Assembly: GCA_947631215.1 (NCBI GenBank)
Contig: CANRKN010000025.1
Span: 1-21,635, forward strand
DNA: 21,635 bases
Source: an uncultured Oscillospiraceae bacterium
GTDB taxonomy: Bacteria; Bacillota_A; Clostridia; Oscillospirales; Oscillospiraceae
Direction of reading: 5' to 3'
In this document: in pieces, positions 1 to 7,737 of the stretch
Position numbering within the stretch: the stretch's first letter is position 1
How the letters are laid out: each line of letters opens with the position of its first letter
The notes under the pieces: generated by a model
The model's database searches: none
The model's input: only the letters and a program-made list of their open reading frames with translations
Told to the model about the DNA's origin: nothing
Program-made: the position numbers and the translations under genes

Positions 1-756
1 GACAGTGTGAACGTGGTGGGCGCGCCCCGGGAGATCCACGCCTTCTTCAAGGCCATGGCCATCTTCAAAAAGGGCGCGAAGAGCGTCATGATCGTGGGCG
101 GCGGCCATGTGGGCGTGTACCTGGGCCGGCAGCTCCTCAGCATGGGCATCCGGGTGAAGCTCCTGGAGCAGGACGAGACAAAGTGCAATACCATCAAGGA
201 CCTGCTGCCCAAGGCGGACGTGATATGTGCCGACGGCTCCCGGCCGGACGTGCTGGAGGAGGAGGGCCTCAGGGGCACGGACGCCCTGGTGGCTATCACC
301 GGCTCCGACGAGATCAACATCATCCTGGGGGCCTACGCCCGGTCCGTGGGGGTGCCCAAGGCCATCGCCAAGGTCAACGAGGACCATCTCATCTCCCTGG
401 CCGAGTCCTTCGGCCTGGAGGAGCCGGTCCAGCCCCGTGTCATCACCGGCCAGCAGGTATTGCAGTACGTGCGCAGCATGGCCAACGCCAGCGATACCGG
501 CGGCGTGGAGATGCTCCGGCGCATCCTGGACGGAAAGCTGGAGGTGCTGGAGTTTAGGGCGGGTACGGCCAGCCCCTGTGTGGGCGTGGCCCTGCGGGAC
601 CTGCCCACGAGGCCGGACGTGCTGGTGGCGGCCATCATCCGCACCGGACGGTGCCTCATCCCCGGCGGCAATGATGCCATCCAGCCCGGCGACAGCGTGC
701 TGGCCGTGACCACCCGGCGGGGCATGACCCGGCTGGAAGACATACTGAGAGGGTAA
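1..756 (+). CDS. trkA: Trk K+ uptake regulatory subunit TrkA, 3' part (5' end cut by window)
   Basis: Cytoplasmic NAD(H)/nucleotide-binding RCK subunit that gates the TrkH potassium channel. The reading frame is open from base 1, so the gene continues upstream; a GTG at base 7 is in frame but is not a credible start. About 251 residues are visible, against roughly 450 for full TrkA. This part holds the second RCK module: a Rossmann glycine motif (GGGHVGVYLG) about 30 residues in, an acidic residue at the end of the second strand (LLEQDE), an ADGS turn, and then a TrkA_C domain ending in GDSVLAVT. The first RCK domain lies outside the window. trkH follows after 4 bases, so the two are one operon. 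Family assignment is from visible motifs; the N-terminal half cannot be checked. Confidence 0.93.
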   Translation, partial: DSVNVVGAPREIHAFFKAMAIFKKGAKSVMIVGGGHVGVYLGRQLLSMGIRVKLLEQDETKCNTIKDLLPKADVICADGSRPDVLEEEGLRGTDALVAITGSDEINIILGAYARSVGVPKAIAKVNEDHLISLAESFGLEEPVQPRVITGQQVLQYVRSMANASDTGGVEMLRRILDGKLEVLEFRAGTASPCVGVALRDLPTRPDVLVAAIIRTGRCLIPGGNDAIQPGDSVLAVTTRRGMTRLEDILRG

Positions 757-760
757 GGGC

Positions 761-2206
761 GTGAATTACCGGATCATTTCGAGCATCCTGAGCCGCATCC
801 TGGCCATCGAGGCGGGGCTGCTGCTGGCGCCCACGGCGGTGGCCGCCGTATACGGGGAGAGCCTGGCCCCCTTTCTGTGGACCATCCTCATCTCCCTTCT
901 GGCGGCGGCGGTGCTCTATCTCATAGGCCGGAAGCACACGGGCACGCTCCACCCCCGGGAGGGGTTCGTGTCCGTGACCCTGAGCTGGCTCGTCATCTCC
1001 CTGGTGGGGGCGCTGCCCTTCGTCTACTCCGGCGCCATCCCCAACTACATAAGCGCCCTTTTCGAGATCATCTCCGGCTTCACCACCACCGGCGCCAGCG
1101 TGCTGCCCGAGGTGGAGGTGGTGCCCAAGGGGGTGCTGTTCTGGCGGAGCTTCTCCCACTTCGTGGGGGGCATGGGCGTGCTGGTGTTCATGATGGCCAT
1201 CCTGCCCACCGACGACGAGCACTCCATGCACCTGCTTAGAGCGGAGGTGCCCGGCCCCGTGAAGGGCAAGCTCATGCCCAAGATGCGCTCCACGGCCCGG
1301 GCGCTGTACATCATCTACCTCTGCATGACGGTGGTGGAGGTCGTGCTGCTCATGGCCGGGGGTCTCGGCTGGTTCGACGCGCTGACCACCGCCTTCGGCA
1401 CCGCCGGCACCGGCGGCTTCGGCGTGCGCAACGCCAGCATCGGCGCCTACAACAGCGCCTATGTGGACGTGGTGGTGGGGGTGTTCATGGTCCTGTTCGG
1501 CGTGAACTTCAACCTGTACTACCTGATTTTGATGAAGCGGTCCCTGAAGAGCCTGAAGAGCCAGGAGCTTTGGGTGTACCTCGCCGTCATCGCCGGCGCC
1601 ACCGTCACCATCGCGCTGAACATCGCCCATCTCTACAACGGCTTCATGGAGTCGCTGCGCTACTCCTTCTTCCAGGTGTCCAGCATCATCACCACCACCG
1701 GCTTCGCCACAGCGGACTTCAATTTGTGGCCCAGCTATTCCCGGGCGCTGCTGGTGCTGCTGATGCTCCTGGGCGCCTGCGCCGGCAGCACCGGCGGCGG
1801 CACCAAGGTGGCCCGCCTCGTCATCGTGGGCAAGGCCATATGGGCGGAGATACGAAAGCTCCTCTTCCCCCGGTCCGTCAGCCGGGTGACCCTGGACGGG
1901 GAGCGGCTGGAGGCCGACGCCATCCGCAACACCATGGTCTACTACATCCTCTATACCTTCTTCGCCCTGGGGGCGTTCCTGCTCTTAAGCTCGGAGGGGT
2001 ACGACCTGGAGACAACCTTCACCAGCGTCATAAGCTGCCTTTCCAATATCGGCCCCGGCCTCTCCCTGGTGGGGCCTACGGGCAACTTCTCCATCTGGAG
2101 CGGCCCGGCGAAGCTCATTTTGAGCCTGTGCATGCTGCTGGGTCGGCTGGAGATATTCCCGGTGCTCACATTGTTCGCCTCCGGCGTCTGGCGCAGGAAG
2201 GCCTGA
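761..2206 (+). CDS. trkH: Trk potassium uptake protein TrkH
   Basis: Membrane K+ translocating subunit of the Trk system, partner of TrkA. The start is GTG at 761, preceded by GAGAGGG; this places the gene 4 bases after the trkA stop, and 481 residues is the usual family length. Four selectivity-filter loops are visible: GFTTTGAS (about 106-113), TAGTGGFG (about 214-221), ITTTGFAT (about 310-317) and SNIGPGLS (about 428-435). Each glycine sits where the K+ filter is expected. Hydrophobic helices flank each loop, as in the four M1-P-M2 repeats of the TrkH/KtrB superfamily. The fourth loop (NIGPG) is the most divergent, which is normal for the family. TrkA-TrkH pairing rather than KtrAB is supported by the tandem-RCK regulator next door. 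Confidence 0.96.
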   Translation: MNYRIISSILSRILAIEAGLLLAPTAVAAVYGESLAPFLWTILISLLAAAVLYLIGRKHTGTLHPREGFVSVTLSWLVISLVGALPFVYSGAIPNYISALFEIISGFTTTGASVLPEVEVVPKGVLFWRSFSHFVGGMGVLVFMMAILPTDDEHSMHLLRAEVPGPVKGKLMPKMRSTARALYIIYLCMTVVEVVLLMAGGLGWFDALTTAFGTAGTGGFGVRNASIGAYNSAYVDVVVGVFMVLFGVNFNLYYLILMKRSLKSLKSQELWVYLAVIAGATVTIALNIAHLYNGFMESLRYSFFQVSSIITTTGFATADFNLWPSYSRALLVLLMLLGACAGSTGGGTKVARLVIVGKAIWAEIRKLLFPRSVSRVTLDGERLEADAIRNTMVYYILYTFFALGAFLLLSSEGYDLETTFTSVISCLSNIGPGLSLVGPTGNFSIWSGPAKLILSLCMLLGRLEIFPVLTLFASGVWRRKA

Positions 2207-2260
2207 GCGGGACATAAATCTGAACGAGCCTACCATACCATTATAAGAAAGGGGCACACC

Positions 2261-2638
2261 ATGAAATTCTATCCCATGACCGCCTCCGAAGCGGAGGAGA
2301 GCGAGCTCAACAAGGAGTACAAGACCGCCCGGGAGATCGGGAAGGTGAAGATGGGGGAGCTGCGGCTGTTCGTGAAGTCGGGCCTCAAGACCTACTACAT
2401 CCCCTACCACGATGTGAGGCGCCTGTTCCGCCGGGTCATGGCCGTGCCGGCGAAGCTGTGCTGCGGCAAGGGGGACTTCGAGATCGAGAACCTGGTCATA
2501 TGCGGCGATGGGGACAAGGAGCTGGCCCAGGTCCAGCTGCCCGGCAAAAAGGCCGCCCAGATCCTCATGGAGGAGCTGAAGCAGCGGGTCCCCGAGGCGG
2601 AATTCGGCCGTCCCGCCCAGGATACGCCCGCCGAGTGA
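2261..2638 (+). CDS. Hypothetical protein, small PH-like cytoplasmic domain
   Basis: I do not recognise a named family. It encodes 125 residues with no signal peptide or membrane segment. The ATG at 2261 has a good ribosome site (GAAAGGGG, about 7 bases upstream). Residues 1-30 are charged and probably helical. Residues 31-110 alternate short strands (GELRLFVKSG, TYYIPYHDV, FEIENLVICG, AQVQLPG) and close with an amphipathic helix (AAQILMEELKQRV). That order resembles PH-like domains, but this is inference from pattern only. It lies 54 bases after trkH in the same direction, so it may be co-transcribed with the Trk genes; a weak promoter in the gap cannot be excluded. The last 12 residues are proline- and acid-rich and probably disordered. 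Confidence 0.8.
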   Translation: MKFYPMTASEAEESELNKEYKTAREIGKVKMGELRLFVKSGLKTYYIPYHDVRRLFRRVMAVPAKLCCGKGDFEIENLVICGDGDKELAQVQLPGKKAAQILMEELKQRVPEAEFGRPAQDTPAE

Positions 2639-2690
2639 CAAATTCCCTGCATTTTTCGTCTTGATTTTCGCTTATTTTCGGAAAAAGGGC

Positions 2691-2719
2691 TTGCACTTTT
2701 CACACTTTGGCGCTAGAAT
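2691..2719 (+). promoter_or_regulatory. Sigma-A type promoter of the unknown gene-cstA unit
   Basis: TTGCAC (2691-2696), a 17-base spacer and TAGAAT (2714-2719) form a near-consensus housekeeping promoter in an AT-rich gap. Predicted transcription start is near 2726, giving a leader of about 54 bases. A short inverted repeat, TGTGTTCACA (2733-2742), lies just downstream of the start and could be an operator. Confidence 0.75.
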
Positions 2720-2779
2720 ATCTTTGATTGAATGTGTTCACAATTTGCTAACAATTTTTTCTTTTAAACGGGTGAAGAT

Positions 2780-3280
2780 ATGACAGCCTCGGAAGCCCTG
2801 GAAAAGCTCCTGCGCTCCTATGTCCGGTACTACGACGTGATCCGGGAAGACGTGCAGCCGCCCTTTGACGCGGAGGCACGCTTCCACTCCCACGGGGAGA
2901 CCTACGTGCTGGTGAAGAGCGCCCGCATCTCCGAGGCGGATTCCCACGAGTATGTCTACTTCGCCGCGGTGGAGGACCTGAGCCTGGATAAGCTGATGGA
3001 GATGGACGCCGCCGCCTGGGAGCGGGGTATATCCTATGTCAAGCCCCACAGCGCCCACCGCAATTCCGACGTCACCCTTATCGTCCTGGCGGACCGGATC
3101 GAGCCGGACGCCATGGCCGCGGTGAAGAAGCTGAAACACTATAAAAGCTACAGCTACCGCCTGCAGGGCTGGAGCAACTATCGCGCGGTTGCATTGGAGA
3201 CTTCTTCCGGCACCCTGGTCTATAACCGCCTGGGCCGGGAACTGAAGAAGCTCTTTCGCAATATTTCAAATCAAAGGTAG
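2780..3280 (+). CDS. Hypothetical protein co-transcribed with cstA
   Basis: Unrecognised 166-residue soluble protein without signal peptide or membrane helices. The ATG at 2780 follows GGGTGAAG, a weak ribosome site. Residues 1-25 form a predicted helix rich in aromatic residues (SYVRYYDVI). The middle carries strand-like segments (ETYVLVKSARI, EYVYFAAVEDL, VTLIVLADRI), followed by a basic helix (AAVKKLKHYKSY). The C-terminus is basic (GRELKKLFRN). The gene shares the promoter at 2691-2719 with cstA and stops 11 bases before the cstA start, which suggests a linked role, for example regulating or responding to the transporter. That role is inference from position only. No catalytic motif is visible. 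Confidence 0.85.
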   Translation: MTASEALEKLLRSYVRYYDVIREDVQPPFDAEARFHSHGETYVLVKSARISEADSHEYVYFAAVEDLSLDKLMEMDAAAWERGISYVKPHSAHRNSDVTLIVLADRIEPDAMAAVKKLKHYKSYSYRLQGWSNYRAVALETSSGTLVYNRLGRELKKLFRNISNQR

Positions 3281-3291
3281 GGAGAGTTATC

Positions 3292-5001
3292 ATGATTGCA
3301 GTACTGATCATCCTCGCGGCGATCGTTTTGCTGGTCATCGGCTATGTTACCTATGGCTCCTGGCTGGCAAAGCAGTGGGGCATCGACCCCAGCAGAAAGA
3401 CCCCGGCGGTGGAGATGGAAGACGGCGTGGACTACGTCGCCGCCAAGCCCGCCGTTCTGATGGGTCACCACTTCTCGTCCATCGCGGGCGCCGGCCCCAT
3501 CAATGGACCGATCCAGGCCTCCGTTTTCGGCTGGGTCCCCGTATTCCTGTGGTGCGTCATTGGCGGTATCTTCTTCGGCGGCCTGCAGGACTTCGGCTCC
3601 CTGTTCGCTTCCATCCGTAACGAGGGCAAGTCCGTCGGCGAGATCATCAAGACCTCCATGGGCGACCGTGCCAAGAAGCTGTTCATCCTGTTCGCGCTGC
3701 TGGTGCTCATCATGGTCATCGCGTCCTTCGTGAACGTCGTGGCCGGCACCTTCATGTCCGAGGCCACCGGCTTCACCTCCGGCGACGCTGTGACCGGCAA
3801 CGAGACCACCGCTATGGTGTCCGTGCTGTTCATCGTCCTGGCTATCATCTACGGCCTGCTGACCAATAAGGCCGGCCTGGGCACCGTGCCCGCCACCATC
3901 ATCGGCATCATCGGCATCGTGGCCGCCATCTGGGTCGGCCTGAACTTCGGCCTGGCTATGAGCCGCACCACTTGGATCATCCTGATCGGTGTGTACATCG
4001 CCGTGGCCTCCCTGATCCCCGTGTGGATCATGCTCCAGCCCCGTGACTACCTCAGCAGCTTCCTGCTGTACGGCATGATGGCCGTGGCCGTTATCGGCAT
4101 CTTCTTCTCCGCCTTCACCGGCGACAAGACCGCCACCTTCGAGCTGCCCGCCTTCACCGGCTGGTCCACCAGCCTGGGCGGCATGTTCCCGGCCCTGTTC
4201 ATCACCGTGGCCTGCGGCGCGTGCTCCGGCTTCCACTCCCTGATCTCCACCGGCACCTCCTCCAAGCAGCTGGCCAACGAGAAGGACGCCAAGGCCATCG
4301 GCTACGGCTCCATGCTCATCGAGTCCGCGCTGGGCGTCGTGTCCCTGATCGCTGTCGGCATGGTGTTCTCCCGTTACACCGCTGGCGAGTTCGGTTCCCC
4401 CGCTGTGGCCTTCGCCACCGGCATCGCCTCCATGTTCAGCCTGGATACCGCGAGCCATGTCTACAACGTGGTCTACACCCTGCTGACCCTGGCCGTGTCC
4501 GTGTTCGCGCTGACCAGCCTGGACACCGGCACCCGTCTGAGCCGCTTCATGTTCACCGAGCTCTTCCTGAAGGACGGCGAGGCCACCTGGAAGGACGCCA
4601 CCGGCGCTCGCAAGTTCCTGGCTCATCCTCTGACCGGTACCGTGTTCATGGTCGTGGTCGGCTGCCTGCTGGGCGGCATGAGCCTGAGCGCTATCTGGGG
4701 CCTGTTCGGCGCTGCCAACCAGCTGCTGGCTGGTCTTGCTCTGATGGCCGTGGCCGCTTGGCTGGGCCAGATCGGCAAGAACAACAAGATGTTCTACATC
4801 CCCATGATCTTCATGCTGGTCGCCACCCTGACCTTCTTGGTCATGAAGATCAAGAGCCTGGCTGTGACCTGCTTCGCGGGCACCGAGTGGGGCAACTGGT
4901 TCCAGCTGGTCATCGCTGTGGCGATGGTCATCCTGGCCATCTTCCTCATCATCGAGGGCATCGCTACCTTCTCCAAGCAGGGCAAGAAGACCAAGGCCTA
5001 A
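3292..5001 (+). CDS. cstA: Carbon starvation protein CstA (pyruvate/peptide-type transporter)
   Basis: Polytopic membrane transporter of the CstA family, whose studied members import pyruvate or have been linked to peptide uptake during carbon starvation. The 569 residues are almost wholly hydrophobic helices with short loops. The family signature near the N-terminus is clear: GHHFSSIAGAGPINGPI (about residues 58-74). Other conserved stretches include GGLQDFGSLFAS, and SLDTGTRLSRF in the C-terminal half. It is shorter than the E. coli protein (about 700 residues), as is common in Firmicutes. The start is ATG at 3292 with GGAGAG 5 bases upstream. Codon use differs from its neighbours: many CGT and GCT codons and few CGG, as in highly expressed genes. 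A terminator follows the stop. Substrate is not determinable from sequence. Confidence 0.95.
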   Translation: MIAVLIILAAIVLLVIGYVTYGSWLAKQWGIDPSRKTPAVEMEDGVDYVAAKPAVLMGHHFSSIAGAGPINGPIQASVFGWVPVFLWCVIGGIFFGGLQDFGSLFASIRNEGKSVGEIIKTSMGDRAKKLFILFALLVLIMVIASFVNVVAGTFMSEATGFTSGDAVTGNETTAMVSVLFIVLAIIYGLLTNKAGLGTVPATIIGIIGIVAAIWVGLNFGLAMSRTTWIILIGVYIAVASLIPVWIMLQPRDYLSSFLLYGMMAVAVIGIFFSAFTGDKTATFELPAFTGWSTSLGGMFPALFITVACGACSGFHSLISTGTSSKQLANEKDAKAIGYGSMLIESALGVVSLIAVGMVFSRYTAGEFGSPAVAFATGIASMFSLDTASHVYNVVYTLLTLAVSVFALTSLDTGTRLSRFMFTELFLKDGEATWKDATGARKFLAHPLTGTVFMVVVGCLLGGMSLSAIWGLFGAANQLLAGLALMAVAAWLGQIGKNNKMFYIPMIFMLVATLTFLVMKIKSLAVTCFAGTEWGNWFQLVIAVAMVILAIFLIIEGIATFSKQGKKTKA

Positions 5002-5014
5002 TAAAATCAAACAA

Positions 5015-5046
5015 AAAGAGGACGCTGTTTTCACAGCGTCCTCTTT
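5015..5046. terminator. Bidirectional intrinsic terminator between cstA and psd
   Basis: Perfect 14-bp stem (5015-5028 with 5033-5046) and a 4-base loop, TTTC on the plus strand and GAAA on the minus strand. On the minus strand it is followed by TTGTTTGATTTT, a good U tract, so it can end the psd operon. On the plus strand the U-rich run is within and just after the 3' arm (CTCTTTCTGTTT), enough to end cstA as well. Confidence 0.85.
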
Positions 5047-5060
5047 CTGTTTGGAAGGAT

Positions 5061-5193
5061 TCAGCCCGCTGCAGCGCAAAGCGCCCCCATCCGTCGGATG
5101 GGGGCGTTCACGTTTGCGGGCTGATAAGTATGATTTCCGAGGTACACGCCCCCGGAAATCATATCCAACTTTTTTCGCCGCTCCGGCGGCGAA
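5061..5193. repeat. Cluster of three palindromes in the cstA-psd gap
   Basis: Three hairpin-forming units lie in tandem. Unit A (5061-5124) has perfect 9-bp ends TCAGCCCGC/GCGGGCTGA and a perfect 11-bp inner stem (5082-5092 with 5096-5106). Unit B (5129-5164) has an 11-bp stem, TATGATTTCCG with its complement. Unit C (5174-5193) has TTCGCCG/CGGCGAA around a 6-base loop. None has a U tract placed like a classical terminator. They may be dispersed intergenic repeats or 3'-end stabilising structures; the function is not known from the sequence. Confidence 0.6.
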
Positions 5194-5204
5194 CTCTGCG
5201 AGGC

Positions 5205-6014
5205 TTATATAATCGTTCCCACCCGTTCCCCCTGTTTTATCGGGGTCTCTTCGCCGCGGGAGGAGGCAGCGGCGATGGCGGGCAGGGGCGCGGCGGCGCC
5301 GGGGGGCGTTACCAGGATGACGGTGGAGCCGCCGAAGGCGAAATGGCCCTTCTCCATGCCCCGGCGCACGGGGTTTTGGATGGGCTCGTCCTCGATCTTT
5401 CCCACCAGCAGGGCCCCCACCTCCATGACCGCCATGGGCCCGAAGGCGGTCTCCAGGAGCCGGTACTGCCGGGTGTTTTCGTGGTATACCGGGCGCTGGC
5501 CACGCTCCAGGGGCTGGACGGTGTGGAGCACCCCGGGGATGGATACCCGTTCGCCCGCCGTCCCGTCCACGGTCCAGATGTACCGGTGGTAGTCCTCCGG
5601 GGACAGGCGAAAAAGCCATACCAGGCCACCATAAAACCGCTTGGCCAGGGCCTCGTCCCGGAGAAGCTCCGCCAGGTTATAGTCTGTGCCTTTCACGGGA
5701 AACCGGCCCACCTCATCCGCGGGCCAGACGGTGAGCCGCCCGTCGCAGGGGCTTATGAACGCCGCCGGGTCCATGTCTATGGGCCGGGCCGATGGCGGCA
5801 GCCGCCGGGTGAAGAAGTCGTTGAAGGAGGAAAACTTTGTCTGCTCACACTGGCCCATATCAATGCCGTGGGCCCGGACGAAGGGCCCTACCGCCAGGGC
5901 GGACAGGCGGGTACTGAGCACCCATCCCCCCAGCTTGGAAAACCAGGGACGGTACAGGCCCCGGAGCAAAACGCGCCCCGGGGCCGTGCCATATAGAAAT
6001 TCCGCCGCCCTCAT
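5205..6014 (-). CDS. psd: Phosphatidylserine decarboxylase proenzyme
   Basis: Decarboxylates phosphatidylserine to phosphatidylethanolamine at the membrane, using a pyruvoyl group made by self-cleavage. The cleavage motif GGST is at residues 228-231, so Ser230 would become the pyruvoyl group of a short alpha chain of about 40 residues. Asp91 (SPCDGRL) and His143 (DYHRYIW) complete the expected Asp-His-Ser autoprocessing set. FNDFFTRRL (64-72) is another family hallmark. I chose the ATG at 6014 (269 residues) over an in-frame start at 6065: it forms an ATGA overlap with the pssA stop, and the homologous N-terminus (EFLYGTAPGR) begins there. A strong ribosome site is lacking, consistent with translational coupling. 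It is the last gene of the lipid operon. Confidence 0.95.
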   Translation of the reverse strand: MRAAEFLYGTAPGRVLLRGLYRPWFSKLGGWVLSTRLSALAVGPFVRAHGIDMGQCEQTKFSSFNDFFTRRLPPSARPIDMDPAAFISPCDGRLTVWPADEVGRFPVKGTDYNLAELLRDEALAKRFYGGLVWLFRLSPEDYHRYIWTVDGTAGERVSIPGVLHTVQPLERGQRPVYHENTRQYRLLETAFGPMAVMEVGALLVGKIEDEPIQNPVRRGMEKGHFAFGGSTVILVTPPGAAAPLPAIAAASSRGEETPIKQGERVGTII

Positions 6015-6676
6015 GGGCTGGGCACCCGGCGCAGCACCCATTTCCAGGGCAGGGCGCTGCCCCACAGATGACAGGCCAGGATGTACAGTATGGCGGCCCC
6101 CACCAGGGCGATGAGCAGCAAAAGCTCTCTTGTGGTGGGCTTGGGGAAGGGGAAGCGGAGGATGAACAAAAACCCCGTAAGGAGCATGACGAAGGGCAGG
6201 GCCACCGCGAAAAAGGCGGGGGCCAATGTGCCCGCGGCGTAGAAGATGGGCAGTATCACCGCCACGGAGGTGATGGGCAGGCCCTCAAAATACTTCTTCC
6301 CGTCGGGCCGGGGCGGGGCGTCGGCGGTGACGTTGAACCAGGCCAGGCGGATGAGCCCCGCGAGGCCGTAGAAACAGAGGATGGCCACGGCCCAGAGGCT
6401 GTGCATGCCCAGGTGGATGCAGATGATCACCGGCAGCACTCCGAAGCAGACGATGTCGCAGAGGGAATCTATCTGCACGCCGTAGGCCTTTTCCATGTCG
6501 GTACGATCCTTTTTCGTGCGGGCGATTTTCCCGTCGAAGGCATCCATGAGCCCGGACAGGGCGAGGCACGCCAGCGCCCAGCGGACGTGGCCCGCCGTGG
6601 CGAGAAACATGCCCGCGAGAGAGGACACAAGGCTTGCGTAGGTCATCCACACGGTATAGTCATATCGGCCTATCAT
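6011..6676 (-). CDS. pssA: CDP-diacylglycerol--serine O-phosphatidyltransferase
   Basis: Integral membrane enzyme that joins CDP-diacylglycerol and serine to give phosphatidylserine, the substrate of Psd encoded immediately downstream. The CDP-alcohol phosphatidyltransferase motif is visible: D48-G49-x2-A52-R53, then G66-x3-D70-x3-D74, with the metal-binding aspartates intact. The gap between R53 and G66 is 12 residues, 4 more than the textbook x8 spacing; charged residues (TKKDRTDMEKAY) fill it. About six hydrophobic helices follow the usual layout in 221 residues. Its ATG overlaps the stop of the upstream gene, and its stop overlaps the psd start, both as ATGA. Serine as acceptor is inferred from pairing with psd and from the GVQIDSLCD variant. 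Confidence 0.93.
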   Translation of the reverse strand: MIGRYDYTVWMTYASLVSSLAGMFLATAGHVRWALACLALSGLMDAFDGKIARTKKDRTDMEKAYGVQIDSLCDIVCFGVLPVIICIHLGMHSLWAVAILCFYGLAGLIRLAWFNVTADAPPRPDGKKYFEGLPITSVAVILPIFYAAGTLAPAFFAVALPFVMLLTGFLFILRFPFPKPTTRELLLLIALVGAAILYILACHLWGSALPWKWVLRRVPSP

Positions 6677-7722
6677 GCCCCATCCTCCTCTCTCTTTCCG
6701 CTTTTTGCCCGGCCCAGCACCAGCGCCGCCAGGGCGGTGAACAGCGCCGACAGCAGCAGCCGGCAGTAAAAATCCGTTCCCCGGCTCAGCACCATGGCCG
6801 GCAGGATCAGCGCCCCGAACAGGGGCTCAAATACCGTCAGAAACATGGCCTCGGTCACCCCCATGCCCCCCGGTAGAGGGAGCATGTCCGCCGCCGCCTG
6901 GATGGCCGCCTGCAGCACGGCGATAGAAAGCCACCCGTACCCTGTGAGGCCGAAGGCCCGGTACACCAGCCAGGGCACCGTGAACAGGGCGTAGCGCTGG
7001 GCGAAGGTGATGACCTGCACCAGGGCCATGAGCCCCATGTGGGTCTTAAAATAGGCCGCCGTCTCGTGGTATTTGTCCATGGCGGCCAGAAGCCGCGCCT
7101 CCCGGGCGTCGCTGTGGCGCAGGATGCGGAGCCGTTCCAAAAGCCCCAGCCCGCCGTGGCACAGCTTTTTCGCCATGCGGGGGTGGAACACCAGCATCAG
7201 CAGGAAGGCTGTGAAGCCGGTGGTGATGGCCATGCCGCCCCAGAAGAGATAGATGTAATTGCCGAAGTGGGTCCGCAGGAAGTCGTAGCGAAACAGCACC
7301 AGGGCCAGGCCTGTGGTGATGAGCACCAGCTTGTAGGTGACCGTCACCGCCAGCAGTATAGCCGCGGAGATGGGCACGGGCACCCTCTCCCGCCGCAGGA
7401 AGTAGACCTGCATGGGCTGGCCGCCCCCGGCGGAGGGGGTGACGGCGGAGAAGAAAAACCCCGCCGAGGACACGAGAAAGCACTTGAACTGCCCCAGCGC
7501 CACACCGCAGGAGCGCAGCAGCAGCCGGAGGATCACCGACTCGCCGCCGATGAACACCACCACGCAGCCCAGGGCGGGGATGAGCCACCTGCCGTCGCAG
7601 GCGCGGATGGCGTCCATCACGTCCTCCAGGTCCCGGCCCCGGAACACCGCGTACAGCGTCAGGGCCAGGATGGCCGCGAATAGAAGGCCGTCCCCCAGGA
7701 TGCGTTTTTGCTGTTTTGTCAT
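6673..7722 (-). CDS. Flippase-like membrane protein (LPG_synthase_TM / UPF0104 family)
   Basis: The 349-residue protein has about eight to nine hydrophobic helices and belongs to the family of the transmembrane half of lysylphosphatidylglycerol synthase (MprF) and YbhN-like proteins, some of which flip lipids. The most diagnostic stretch is FFFSAVTPSAGGGQP (about 89-103), followed by a basic loop (FLRRERVP). No aminoacyl-transferase domain is attached, so it is not a full MprF. Start ATG at 7722 has GGGAG 7 bases upstream; the stop overlaps the pssA start (ATGA). Its place directly before pssA and psd suggests that it moves a phospholipid or a lipid-linked product of the operon across the membrane. 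This is inference; the substrate is unknown. Confidence 0.85.
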   Translation of the reverse strand: MTKQQKRILGDGLLFAAILALTLYAVFRGRDLEDVMDAIRACDGRWLIPALGCVVVFIGGESVILRLLLRSCGVALGQFKCFLVSSAGFFFSAVTPSAGGGQPMQVYFLRRERVPVPISAAILLAVTVTYKLVLITTGLALVLFRYDFLRTHFGNYIYLFWGGMAITTGFTAFLLMLVFHPRMAKKLCHGGLGLLERLRILRHSDAREARLLAAMDKYHETAAYFKTHMGLMALVQVITFAQRYALFTVPWLVYRAFGLTGYGWLSIAVLQAAIQAAADMLPLPGGMGVTEAMFLTVFEPLFGALILPAMVLSRGTDFYCRLLLSALFTALAALVLGRAKSGKREEDGA

Positions 7723-7737
7723 GGGGGAACTCCCTTC

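Noticed and set aside
2207..2260. Promoter between trkH and the small hypothetical gene
   Set aside because: CATTATAAG could be a -10 but no acceptable -35 lies at 16-18 bases; read-through from trkH is equally likely.
3271..5619. 782-residue open frame on the minus strand across cstA
   Set aside because: It is antisense to a clear CstA gene, is rich in Gly/Asp/His/Gln repeats typical of frames opposite GC-rich genes, and has no domain.
6015..6065. Longer psd start at 6065
   Set aside because: It would lie deep in pssA with no homology; the 6014 ATG gives the ATGA coupling and matches the family N-terminus.
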